From: Sesamum alatum
Taxonomy: Eukaryota > Streptophyta > Magnoliopsida > Lamiales > Pedaliaceae
Direction: 5' to 3'
DNA length: 64,000 bases
NCBI GenBank assembly: GCA_034509735.1
Contig: JACGWO010000005.1
Coordinates: 13,629,264 to 13,693,263, forward strand
The notes beneath the pieces were generated by a model. That model was not told the origin of the DNA. It did no database searches and saw only the letters and a list, made by a program, of their open reading frames with translations. A program made the translations under genes and the position numbers. Positions 12,177 to 23,014 of this stretch are shown here, piece after piece (position 1 is the stretch's first letter; every line of letters begins with the position of its first letter).

Positions 12177-12556
12177 CGAATGGTTTCCTGTGTCGATGCA
12201 ATGAAGCATATGTGGTCTCGAGTATTAAGCATAGATGCCTAATTAAGGATGGGAACCGACGCCCAATTCCATACCCTAGACTAAGGTCGGGAGACGGTAG
12301 ACGGAAGGATTGTACCCGTACAAAATCGGCGCCTAAATGTTCACGCCAATTCACCTAGTCTCTAGTGCCATGGACCGTTGCTAGACAGCCACCCATGGTA
12401 ACGGCCCTTGTGGGACACGGGCCCAAGTCTAGCTGAGGGTGAACCTAAAGGGTCACACACAAATCACCGAGGAGGTTGAAAGATCGACTTGGAGTCAATC
12501 TCGAAGGACAAAATAAGTAATTTGATTACTTAAGGGAAAGTCCATTGGATGGACGG
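12177..12556 (+). mobile_element. Group B LTR internal fragment, plus strand
   Basis: It matches about positions 750-1135 of a group B LTR (compare 28154-28533). It starts where element I ends, so I may have been inserted here, and it stops at 12556 fused to group C sequence without any LTR terminus. Confidence 0.8.
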
Positions 12557-14994
12557 TCCTTCCATCATCCGTCTCCTAGTCTAAGTCTAGGGTATGGAAT
12601 TGGGCGTCGGTTCCCATCCTGGACTAGACAACTATGCTCAGTAACTCGAGGCACGTTTACTCTATCGATCAACGTAGGAAACCATTCCCTTTGAAGAACA
12701 AGCGGATCCGCCCGGGAACGCGAGCGCAAGCGAGAAAGAGCGAAAAGTGCGTAAATTAAATCAAATCTAATTTAAAATACAAATCCCAAGGGTTGTGCCC
12801 TTGGGTGCTCAACTGGGCGTTCGATGTAGGATGTGTAAATATTGAAAATGAATATTAAACACATAGGGCATAGATAAATATATATAATCAATCAAAGCGT
12901 AATAAACCGTTAACTTTGATTGTTTAGCGTATGCTCCCGACTACTTGCGTTGTTCCTTCTCCGGAATGCTCACGAAATCCAAACGTATGGATTCTCCAAA
13001 GGTGATCCACACCACACCGGAAGAAACACACGTTCTTCTTGCTAGAAAAAAAACGGGTTTAAGAAGGAATCGGTTTAAGAGAAGAACACTATGAATTAGT
13101 GCTCTCTTAAACTTACTTTGTTCTTCTTCTTGATTCAAAATCAAGTGAAGAACACAAGTGAAAGAGAGGGAGAGAGGGCCGAGAGTTGAGAGAGATGAGA
13201 GGGATTTTGTCTTCTCTTTTTCCTAGAAAAAGATGAATAATGAATCACTTATGCTTGGTGTTGTATATTCTCATATATATACATAATTGATGTGATTATT
13301 TGGAATGTGTCTAGGTTCATCCCAGGATGTATAGATTCATTCTAATCAATCACCATCAACTATTCAATGAAACCTACCAAAATTTATGGTATGATCAAAT
13401 CATACCAAAAGGGAAGAGCTTGATTGGAGTTCATTTGTCTCTTTCCAAAAGAGATAAGTCAACATACCACCTAGCATGAAACATGGCTGATTTTGCTTCC
13501 TCCAAGGGACCATGGGTGGCCGTCTAGCAACAGTCCATGGCACTAGAAACTAGGTGAATTGGCGTGAACATTTAGGCGCTGATTCCGTACAGGTACGATC
13601 CTTCCGTCTACCATCTCCCGGCCTTAGTCTAGGGTATGGAATTGGGCGTCGGTTCCCATCCTTGACTAGGCATCTATGCTTAATACTTGAGACCACGTAT
13701 GCTTCATTTCGTCGACACAGGAAACCATTCCCTGCTTGACTGACCACTGTGGCCACAGTTTTAAACAACATGAATGTTTCTCCAAGAGCATAGGAGATAC
13801 CTCTGTCACATACTGACAGGGGACGGATCCTCTTCTTGGAATCCACCGTCCTCGCTACACATTTTGACTGCACTGGACAAGGCTTATGATAATCATCTTA
13901 CAGAATGATTACCTCTCGCCAGATCCAAGATACAACCGTCCTGTGCACGCGACTGCCATGATTCCTCAAGTCTGAGGATTACTCCCGTACTATCGGAATC
14001 GGGGAAAACCAATCATACCGACCAAGCCTCCAAGGCTTCCATATGATGATCCCCGTGAGTCAGTCCAGTCGGCTCGACCCCAGTCGACCAACCCATCAAG
14101 ATTGTGTAGGCGTCCCACGCCTGTCGTCAATGAAACACGACACTCATCCAATGAACACGACTCTTGACGCAAGTCTCAATAGGACTCTCGATGCCCTGTC
14201 TCGAGGTCCTCGACTTGGAACGTTTCAAACCCAACTCTTAATCAGTTGGTTTCATGACCACCATCCAATGCGTGCCCCAACTGCACGAGTTGTTATCCAT
14301 GGTCTGTGGGCTTTGTTGCGATATAAGTTAAACACCGTTTTAACAAATGTATGATGAGCGCAACAAAGAAGGTACCATTGGTGACGAACACTCATCTTAT
14401 TCATCACATAATAATATTACATTTAGATCAAGTTGTCAGATAGGTTACAAATCGCCAAACCTATTGGCTTTCTGGTCACCTATTCTAACACCCTACTCGA
14501 TCAATCGTTGTGGCCACAGACTTATAAGAGTTTAAACTATCTCAGAGTGCATAGGAGACTTGACTGTCATATACTGACAGGTGACGGATCCTATCTTGGA
14601 ATCCACCATCCTCAATACATATTCCGACTGCACTGTATAAGGCTTATGATGAACGTATCCCAGATACTGACATCTCTTGCCAGATGCTAGATACAGCCAT
14701 CATATGCATGTGACTGCCATGATTCCTCAAGTTCGAGGACTAATCTTGTACTATCGGAGCCGCGAATGCCTGTCATACCGACTAAGTATCCAAGGCTTCC
14801 ATATGACGATTCCCGCGAGTCAGTTCAGTCAGCTGGCATCCTTGTCAACTAACCCACTAATATTGCATAGATGTCCAACGTCTGTCGCCGATGGAACACG
14901 ACACTCATCTAATGAATGCAATCCTTAGTACAAGTCTGTATAGGACTCTCGATGCCCTATCTCAAAGTCCTCGACTTGGAACGTTTCAGACCTA
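12557..14994 (-). mobile_element. Group C LTR fragment, minus strand (J), split by solo LTR B3
   Basis: The pieces 12557-12691 and 14491-14994 read on the minus strand as consecutive parts of a group C LTR (compare 37600-37730 and 27014-27400). They are separated by solo LTR B3. The fragment ends at 14994, where the terminus of C1 begins, so C1 probably inserted here; its far flank was not found. Confidence 0.75.
12692..14490 (-). repeat. Solo group B LTR (B3), minus strand
   Basis: Both termini are present (TGAAGAACAAGCGG at 12692 and TATTCTAACA ending at 14490) with no interior. The flanks are ccctt on the left and cccta on the right, a 5-bp target duplication with one mismatch. A deletion of about 420-440 bp near 13508 removes part of U3, giving 1799 bp. 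Solo LTRs arise by recombination between the two LTRs of a full element. Confidence 0.88.
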
Positions 14995-15326
14995 TGTTAG
15001 AATAGGTGACCAGAAAGTCAATGGTATTGGCTGTTCTGAGAACCATTCATCAATCTATGAACAAGTAATATTATGTTAATGAATGTAGTAAGGATTCATA
15101 GGCATGAGTTTGTTGTACTTACTGCTTGTCACAACAAACGCCAACAGACTAAAATAACATTTCGGAAACTTTGAACTACACTTGGAGGTAGGTTCATGAA
15201 ATCAGTTTCGCCGAATCGGTTTGAAATAATCCAAGTCAAAGGAATCTCGAGACAGGGCATCGAGAATCCCCTTGAGACTTGCACTAAGCATCTACTGTCG
15301 TATTTCATCGACGAGTGACGAGGATC
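14995..15326 (+). repeat. C1 5' LTR, piece 1
   Basis: It begins TGTTAGAATAGGTGACCAGAAAG and runs 332 bp to the ggatc target of element A. The same start is seen at 63554 in C2. The LTR continues at 27014. Confidence 0.88.
15322..15326 (+). repeat. Target site duplication of element A, left
   Basis: ggatc, repeated at 27009-27013 directly after the 3' LTR of A. Confidence 0.92.
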
Positions 15327-16198
15327 TGTTAGAATAGGTGACCATGTAAGCCAATTTTGGCAGGAATATGTAACCTATGTCTAGACAATTCTTTGGTATT
15401 TGATAAAATATTTATGAATAAAGAAGTGAAAATTCATATGGCAATACTTTGTTTACGTTCACTTATATCTGCATTTACATTTCTGTTCACTACACAAACA
15501 AAGCCCACGGACTGAGTAACGATTTCGGGGACTGGGACTACGCTTGGAGGTAGGTCCATGAAATCAGTCTCACCGAATCAGTCCGGAAATCTCCAAGTCA
15601 ATGAATCCCGAAAATGGGTACCGGGATTCCGTTTGAGACTTGCACTAAGCATCTGCTGTCGTATTTCATCGACGGGTGACGAAGGTCGTCTAAGCAGTGT
15701 TAGTGGGTCAGCATGCTAGGAAGCAGCTGACTAAGTTGACTCGCGGGAACCGTCTTACGGAGGACCTTGAGTATGGTCAGCAAGGTCTCTAGTGCCACGG
15801 ACCGTTGCTAGATGACCACCCATGGTAACGGGCGGATTCTAGGAATCCGACCAAGTCTAGCTGAATGGTGAACCTAAAGAGTCACACACTATCCACACAC
15901 ACACTTAGTATTTTAATTTGGAATTAAATATTGGAGTAAAGGAATGATTAAATTAGATTTAATCGGGTCCTATATTTTCTTGGAGAAATTAATTCCTTCT
16001 ATTTGATAAAGGGAATTAAATTAATAAATAGGATTTATTAAAAGGGTTGATTTAATGGGCTTAGAATAAATAATAATATTTATTCATTATATTATATTTA
16101 TTCTTTTAGCCTTTTGGAATATTTAATGGGATTTAAATATTCCATTAAATTAAAATCAACGGTTGAGATGGAAAGGGGAGATGGAAGGCTAGGATTCA

Positions 16199-16258
16199 TT
16201 TGACTAGGTCAAACACTAGTTTGACTAGGACTTTGACTAAGTCAAAATCCTAGTCAAA
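16199..16258 (+). promoter_or_regulatory. W-box cluster, element A 5' LTR
   Basis: Six TTGAC[C/T] cores in both orientations within 60 bp (three TTGACT, one GGTCAA, two AGTCAA), ending about 45 bp before the TATA box. TTGAC[C/T] is the known binding core of WRKY factors. The array is repeated at 26319-26378. Confidence 0.6.
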
Positions 16259-16304
16259 TTAGAGTACTTAGAGTTGGAGTTTAAAGAGGATTAAACTCCT
16301 CCTC

Positions 16305-16312
16305 TATATAAA
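16305..16312 (+). promoter_or_regulatory. LTR TATA box, element A
   Basis: TATATAAA lies in the distal half of the LTR, upstream of the CA-rich and CT-rich stretch expected at the start of R. The 3' LTR equivalent is at 26425-26432. Confidence 0.65.
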
Positions 16313-16654
16313 CCTCTAGCTTCCAACCATTGTAGGATGATGATTCTTGAAAACACACACAACACACACTCTCCCTCTCCATACCTCTCGTCCGCCCCTC
16401 TCTCTCTCTCCAAGAAGAAAATATTTTTTAGTTCTTTTTGTTCTTAGAACATTAGAACTTAGACGAACCAATACCGTTAATTGATAACGTGTTATTGATT
16501 CGTCCACTCCAAAAATTATACACTTGTTCGTTGCTAGCACGACGTGCAAGATACGTGGGTGGATCGTGTGTCACGATTTGGAGGGTCACAAGAACAAGAT
16601 CTCGGTGCAAAACGGGGAACAACGCGAGTAGCCGTTGAAGACGAAAATGACAAT

Positions 16655-16662
16655 GGGTAGGT
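16655..16662 (+). other. Candidate 5' splice site in LTR, element A
   Basis: GGGTAGGT, with the GT at 16657-16658, is downstream of the probable transcription start and upstream of the primer site. All groups have a GGTAGGT or GGTAAC at the corresponding place after the shared AACAACGC segment. It pairs with the acceptor-like site at 19038. Confidence 0.4.
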
Positions 16663-16763
16663 CTCGTTTTACTTTTTCGTCCCTCTTTAATTTTTCAACT
16701 CTATGGCCTCCATGATTTCTTTACGCGTTATATGATCATGAGATACACCAAACACCCGGGAAC

Positions 16764-16784
16764 CTCAAGGGCACACCCCTTGAG
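16764..16784 (+). other. U5 stem-loop, element A
   Basis: CTCAAGGG / CCCTTGAG, 8 bp, loop CACAC. CCCGGGA upstream (near 16756) and TCCCGGG downstream (16859-16865) can form an outer stem that closes the domain just before the LTR end. Confidence 0.6.
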
Positions 16785-16887
16785 CGTGTACTTTTAAATT
16801 TAAAGCATGCTTTAATTTTTGTATGATTATTTTTATCGCACTTCCGCATTCGCACAATTCCCGGGATGATCCACCGATTTCTTTCAG

Positions 16888-16903
16888 TGGTATCAGAGCC
16901 TGG
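16888..16903 (+). promoter_or_regulatory. Primer binding site, element A
   Basis: TGGTATCAGAGCCTGG one base after the LTR, complementary over its first part to the 3' end of plant initiator tRNA-Met. Confidence 0.88.
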
Positions 16904-17099
16904 GTCGGTGTATAGGCCTAGGGTTTATGTGCGTTATAAGCATGAAACGTGAAATTGGCATGCTTTTATTAAATCTTGATTTTTGCTCGATTTTAAGCAT
17001 GTTGGTTTTATTGCTTTTAATTCGTGTGAATTTGTGAATGTTGGTATTTTTCTATTTTTCTTGGGAAACGGGGTGGAAAATTGAATGAAAACAAGAAAC

Positions 17100-17555
17100 G
17101 ACGCAGCCGGCCAGCCGGGAGGGCTGGCCGCGCGCAGCCGCACGCCCTTGCCTGCGCGCGTCTGCCCTGCCGGTCGCGCAGGGGCAGCGCGCAGCCAGGA
17201 AGGCTGCACGCAGGCGCGCGCCTGCGAGTCCGCACGCGGACGGGCTATGGGCAGCGCCGCCAGGCGTGCCCAGTGCGTGTCTGCGCGCGCGCGCCCGGCA
17301 GGCGTGCCCAGTGCGCGTCTGCGCGCGCACTGCGCACGGCACGGCCGGCAGCCAGCAGGCTAGCGCGCGCGCAAGGCAGGGGAGCCTGTGCGCGAGGCGG
17401 CCTGCCGGATTGCCAGGCCGCGCAGCGCGCTGCCGGCCAGGCGCGCGCGCACGCAGGCAAGGGGCCTGCGCGCGCAAGGGCGGCAGGTTGAGCCTGCTGC
17501 CCTGTGCGCGTGCCGGCGGGCCGCTGCCGGCGGCGGCGGCTGCTGCTGCTAGGGT
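17100..17555 (+). other. GC-rich leader block (long form)
   Basis: Roughly 455 bp very rich in GC with runs of GCGCGC, between AT-rich flanks. About 17260-17335 is an imperfect tandem repeat of a unit near 39 bp (GGCGTGCCCAGTGCG...). Open frames on all strands here encode only Arg/Ala/Pro-rich low-complexity peptides and are not called as genes. Confidence 0.75.
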
Positions 17556-18932
17556 TTCGAAACCCTAGCAGAGTTTTTCCTTTAAATTTTTTAATTATTT
17601 TCAGTTTTAATTTTGAATTAATTTTGAAAAATCGTTTTTGGTTCAATTATGCCTATTTTTCTAAAGACATTATTTTAGGAGTAAAATAAATTGGATTTGG
17701 AATCCCGGGGTTATTTTACTTAAAATAATGAGGAAAGGTTTTCCTAAAACAAGAAAATATTATTACCAATATTTGTGTTTTATTTTTCACACGTTGTGCA
17801 CATATTCATTTATTATTTTGGATATTTTGTAATTATATGATTGGATCATGTGATTATGTGTGTTGGATGGAAATGGATGATCGCGAGCCCTAAACTGGAT
17901 GTATGGTTTATTTTCTGCTGGGCCTGTGTGCCTCTTTTACTGCTTTCTCCTTCTCTCTTTCTAGTTGCCTTGGAATAATAAGGCATTCTACCTCCCTCCT
18001 TATGTACTCCCCTCGGGTTTTCGCTGGTTTTTCTATTTTTAATATGTAATGAGAGTAGACTAGGAGTGAGGTTTCTATTTTTTAATTGGTGGAGAAGAAG
18101 GAAGGACCACATGGAGAGCCCAGACGGGAGGCCCCCTTGGAGTTTTCCATGAAGTGAAGAAAGAGAAAAAGAGACCAAGGCCCATCAGCATGATGATTGG
18201 GTTACTATTAATGTAATAGTATAGGACCAACCCTATATTGACCATAGATCTACTGCGGGCTCAGTGGGTCGCATAGGATTCGGGCTCGTGATCATCCAAC
18301 AGGGGCGTGCTAGGCTTTAATTTTGCATATGGTTGTGATGATGAATGAATGGGTTGTTTATTTATCGTATAACTGCTGTGGATGGTTTATTTTCGCATTA
18401 TGGATGTATGTGTAGATATTTATTTATTTGAGATCTCGGTCATTACTTACTCTCATATTGGTTGGACCAATGTCAAAATATTAGACCCTAGACAAAGTGG
18501 ATATGAACTCTAGGAGTTTGTCCATCCCTTCCAATCCATGCAATAGTGAGGAAGCTGCTTTGGGTCAATAGCGTGATCTCACGAGTCGTGGCACGTTATT
18601 GTACTTAAAGGAAGCTGCATTATGTCATGAACGAAAAGCGGGCTGCTGCTACCTGTCTCACGAGTAGTGGGGGTACCAGTGGGTCCGTGGCTCGATCGAT
18701 TGGGTTGGGTCTAACGCCCAATTAACATGATTCGCTTGGAGTCCTCGGGATCATGTGAAAGGGTGAGGCAATAATCTTGGTAATCTCGTGGAACGAGAAT
18801 GGTATGGAATACCTCCCACAGGATCTTTTCCATGCGAATCGTAAAAGCGGGATATGGGAAAAATCGCTGTGGATCCCAAGCCCACTTGGAAAGGATTTCT
18901 CGAAAACCACGTTTGAGAGTACCGTGTTTTCG

Positions 18933-18940
18933 TATAAATA
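18933..18940 (+). promoter_or_regulatory. TATA-like box upstream of gag, element A
   Basis: TATAAATA followed by GTGGGAGG, 107 bp before the gag ATG. The same motif occurs at 31350 (B1), 56267 (E) and 8999-8992 (I). Confidence 0.4.
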
Positions 18941-19009
18941 GTGGGAGGATTAAATGACTAAAGTCCATGCATTTAATTATTTTATCAAACCACCGTCTTT
19001 TATTTTCTG

Positions 19010-19038
19010 CTGATCGCGGGCTGTTTTCTAAAATGTAG
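19010..19038 (+). other. Candidate branch point and 3' splice site before gag, element A
   Basis: CTGAT (19010-19014, fitting the plant CTRAY branch consensus), a T-rich stretch and TGTAG ending at 19038, eight bases before the gag ATG. Branch A to AG is 25 nt. Confidence 0.42.
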
Positions 19039-19046
19039 ATTTTAAA

Positions 19047-20793
19047 ATGTCTAAGAACCCACTTTCCACCATTCTTGAGACAAACAAATTCAATGGAACA
19101 AACTACAACGACTGGTTGCGCAATCTCAGGATAGTCCTAGATTACGAGAACCAAGGCTACGTCATGGACGAGCCTCTCCCTAGGACCTTACCGGAAGGAT
19201 CCACGCCAGAAGAACGTGAGACGTTCGAGACTTGGCATAAGGATAACCGGAAGGTCCGTAGCATCATACTTGCTTTGATGACCAATGAGATTCAGAAGCA
19301 ATATGAAAGGCTAGACGATGTCCCTTCCATCATGGCTCGCCTTAAGGATTGCTATGCAGTCCCGGACCGGCATACTCGGTATGTTTGGAGGTGCTTCGAT
19401 TTCCAATACGAAAGGCAAAGGGGCCGGACGTTGGAAGAAGAAGAAAGGGAAGGGAAAGGCCGTCAAAACAGCTACGAACACTAAGAGTGTTCCCATTGCC
19501 AAAGAGGGGAAAGGCAAAGGAAAGGGAAAGGTTGTCTCCAAGCAACAGTCGAAGGCATATGACATATGTATCAACTGCCGTGAGAAAGGGCATTGGAAGA
19601 GAGAGTGCCCCAAACTCTTCTCGAACCAAGGTATATATGTGATTAGGTTAATATGGTCACTAGTTCTGCCTCTTGGGTATTAGATACCGGCTGTGGAGCT
19701 CACATTTGCAATGACTTGCAGGTGTTAGATACCGGTAGCGGGGACATGATCATGAAGCTTGGGAATGGTAAGGCCATCTCGGCAGAAGCAGTAGGATCCG
19801 CCACTCTAGTGATTAGTGATAGTACTAGTATAGATTTAGAGCAAGTTTATTTTGTACCCAGTATGATTATAAACATCATTTCCATTCCATTGTTGGACAA
19901 TAGTGGTTATGAGTTTAGAATCAATAAAAATTGCTTTTATTTGATGAGGTGTGGAATTGCTCATCTACTTGGTACATTGCATAACAGACTCTATATCTTG
20001 CAACAAACGAATTTCGTCCTCAATGCACAACACAAATGAAAATTAGATAATAACGGGAACGCATGTCTGTGGCACGCTAGGCTAGGTCACATATCCCAAG
20101 ATAGGATGAAAAGGTTGGTAGACTCAAAGAACCTAGAGGTGGGGACTTGAGCGATCTACCAACTTGTGAGTCCTGTTTAAGAGGGAAAATGACCAAGAAG
20201 CCCTTTGTAGGACAAAGCAGGCTTGCCACAGGTCTGTTGGACTTGGTCCATAGAGACGTATGTGGACCACTAAGGACGCAGGCCCGAGGTGGGTTTCTCA
20301 TACTTCATAACCTTCACCGATGATCATTCACGGTATGGTTATGTTTACCTAATGAGGTACAAGTCTGAAGCTCTTGAGAGGTTTAAAGAATTCAGACTTG
20401 AAGTGGAGAACCAGACCAACTGCAAAATTAAAATCCTTCGGTCGGACCGAGGTGGTGAATACCTTAGTACGGAGTTCCTAGATTATCTAAAAGAACATGG
20501 TATAATATCAGAATGGACACCTCCAGGAACATCGCAGTTAAATGGTGTCTCTGAAAGGAGGAATCGAACCCTGTTGGACATGGTTCGGTCCATGATGAGT
20601 TTTACCAAATTGCCCTTATCGTTTTGGGGCTATGCACTAGAAACGGCGGCCAAATTGTTGAATTTAGCGCCTACTAGTACATTGACCCAAACTTCATATG
20701 AGATATGGCACGGCAAGCCTGCATCCTACAACTACTTGAAAGTGTGGGGTAGCCCCGCATACGTCAAGAGGTTAGTGGGAGATAAGTTAGAAT
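19047..20793 (+). pseudogene. Copia gag-protease-integrase, element A, part 1
   Basis: The first part of the polyprotein. The gag N-terminus starts at 19047 (MSKNPLSTIL...), chosen because all copies share this start. Near 19390 an internal deletion of roughly 300 bp removes the middle of gag and shifts the frame. The CCHC knuckle CINCREKGHWKREC is at 19567-19608. The protease DTG is at 19683-19691, in a frame that ends at a stop near 20037. The integrase zinc region and core (20060-20793) are frameshifted near 20140-20290, after which the frame is open and holds the second aspartate (SDRGGEY) and the glutamate (SERRNRTLLD). Coding then meets solo LTR B2. Not functional. Confidence 0.92.
20789..20793 (+). 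repeat. Target site duplication of solo LTR B2, left
   Basis: agaat, repeated at 23010-23014. Confidence 0.92.
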
Positions 20794-23009
20794 TGTTGGA
20801 ATAGGTGACCAGAAAGCTAATAGGTTTGGCAATTTGTAACCCATCCGACAACTTGATGTGAATGTAATATTATTATGTGATGAATAAGATGAGTGTTCGT
20901 CACCAATGGTACCTTCTTTGTTGCGCTCATCTTACATTTGTTAAACCGGTGTTTAACTTATATCGCAACAAAGCCCACAGACCATGGATAACAACTCGTG
21001 CAGTTGGGCCACGCATTGGATGGTGGTCATGAAACCAACTGATTAAGAGTTGGGTCTGAAACGTTCCAAGTCGAGGACCTCGAGACAGGGCATCGAGAGT
21101 CCTATTGAGACTTGCGTCAAGAGTCGTGTTCATTGGATGAGTGCCGTGTTTCATCGGCGACAGGCGTGGGACGCCTACACGATCTTGATGGGTTGGTCGA
21201 CTGGACTGACTCGCGGGGATCATCATATGGAAGTCTTGGAGGCTTGGTCGGTATGATTGGTTTTCCTCGGTTTGATAGTACGGGAGTAATCCTTGGACTT
21301 GAGGGATCATGGCAGTTGCGTGCACAGGACGGCTGTATCTTGGATCTGGCGAGAGGTAATCATTCTGGAAGATGAGTATCATAAGCCTTGTCCAGTGCAG
21401 TCAGAATGTGTAGCGAGGACGGTGGATTCCAAGAAGAGGATCCGTCCCCTGTCAGTATGTGACAGAGATATCTCCTATGCACTCGGAGACACGTTCATGC
21501 TGTTTGAAGCTGTGGCCACAGTGGTTGGTCGAACAGGGAATGATTTCATGTGTCGACGCAATGAAGCATACGTGGTCTCGAGTATTAAGCATAGATGCCT
21601 AGTCAAGGATGGGAACCGACGCCCAATTCCATACCCTAGGCTAAGGCCGGGAGACGGTAGACGGAAGGATCGTACCCGTATGGAATCGGCGCCTAAATGT
21701 TCACGCCAATTCACCTAGTCTCTAGTGCCATGGACCGTTGCTAGACGGCCACCCATGGTAACGGGCCATTGTGGGACACGGGCCCAATTCTAGCTGAGGG
21801 TGAACCTAAAGGATCACACACAAATCACCGATGAGGTTGAGAGATCGACTTGGAGTCAATCTCGAAGGATAAAATAAGTAATTGGATTACTTAAGGGAAA
21901 GTCCATTGGATGGACGGGACGATATTGTATCGGGCTTTCATTTAATCGGTAAAATTGGATTTTTGATTAAATATGGAAAGTTGAGATGTTGAGACGTTGG
22001 ATCATTTAATTGGATTAAAAGATCAACGGGAATAATTTAAGTGGACATTAAATTGGATTTAATATTGGGTTCGTCGTAATTGGATTACGATAAAACCCGG
22101 TCCGTTAAATTATACCCGAGAGGAGAAATAATTCCTAATTCTGAATAGGAAGAAGTTGGACTTCTTCCCTTAATTAAATATGGCCGACATGCTCCCTTGG
22201 AGGAAGCAAAATCAGCCATGTTTCATGCTAGGTGGTATGTTGACTTGTCTCTTTTGGAAAGAGACAAATCAACTCCAATCAAGCTCTTCCCTTTTGGTAT
22301 GATTTGATCATACCATAAATTTTGATAGGCTTGATTGAAGAATTGATGGTGATTGATTGGAATGAATCTAGACATCCTTGGATGAACCTAGACACATTCC
22401 AATAATCACATTAATTATGTATATATATTAGAATATACAACACCAAGTATAAGTGATTCATTATTCATCTTTTTCTAGGAAAAAGAGAAGACAAAAAATC
22501 CTCTCCTCTCTCTCAAAATTTCGTGCTCCCTCCCTCTCTTACACTTGTGTTCTTCACTTGATTTTGAATCAAGAAGAAGAACAAAGTAAGTTTAAGAGAA
22601 CACTAATTCATAGTGTTCTTCTCTTAAACCGATTCCTTCCTAAACCCGTTCTTTTCTAGCAAGAAGAACGTGTGTTTCTTCCGGTGTGGTGTGGATCACC
22701 TTTGGAGAATCCATACGTTTGGATTTCGTGAGCATTCCGGAGAAAGAACAACGTTAGTAGCCGGGAGCATACGCTTAACAATCAAAGGTAACGGTTTATT
22801 ACGCTTTGATTGATTTCATTTGTATATCTATGCCCTATGTGTTTAAATATATGTTTTAATATTTACACATCCTACATCGAACGCCCGGTTGAGCACCCAA
22901 GGGTACACCCCTTGGGATTTGCATATTTTGAATTTGATTTAAATTTACTCACAATTTCCACGCTTTCTCGCTTCCGCTCGCGCTCCCGGGTAGATCCGCT
23001 TGTCCTTCA
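20794..23009 (+). repeat. Solo group B LTR (B2) inside integrase of A
   Basis: A complete 2216-bp group B LTR with both termini (TGTTGGAATAGG, with an A-to-G change, and CTTGTCCTTCA) and a perfect 5-bp duplication, but no interior. It contains the U3 open frame (to 21718), the CCATGG hairpin core near 21730, TATATATA near 22421, the splice-like GGTAAC (22787-22792) and the U5 hairpin near 22900. The copia reading resumes immediately after the right duplication, which proves later insertion. Confidence 0.95.
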
Positions 23010-23014
23010 AGAAT

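Larger units (their letters stand above)
15327..16886 (+). repeat. 5' LTR of element A
   Basis: It starts TGTTAGAATAGG and ends CTTTCA before the primer site. Compared with the 3' LTR it lacks the 405 bp equivalent to 25502-25906; the junction is at 15786/15787. The promoter region, W-box cluster, splice-like site and U5 hairpin are intact. Confidence 0.95.
16887..19046 (+). other. Leader of element A
   Basis: About 2.2 kb between primer site and gag ATG, without recognisable protein domains. It contains a 455-bp GC-rich block (17100-17555), a tandem 39-bp repeat inside it, palindromes CACGAGTCGTG (18580-18590) and CACGAGTAGTG (18659-18669, mutated), TATAAATA (18933-18940), a branch-like CTGAT (19010-19014), a T-rich tract and an acceptor-like TGTAG ending at 19038. 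Many upstream ATGs make direct translation of gag from a full-length RNA unlikely without splicing or another start. Confidence 0.75.

Noticed and set aside
17052..17646. Overlapping long open frames on both strands in the GC-rich leader block of A (similar at 29764-30122, 39182-39407, 45007-45310 and 54218-54932)
   Set aside because: Stops are rare in very GC-rich DNA. The peptides are Arg/Ala/Pro-rich low complexity, differ between copies and match no domain.
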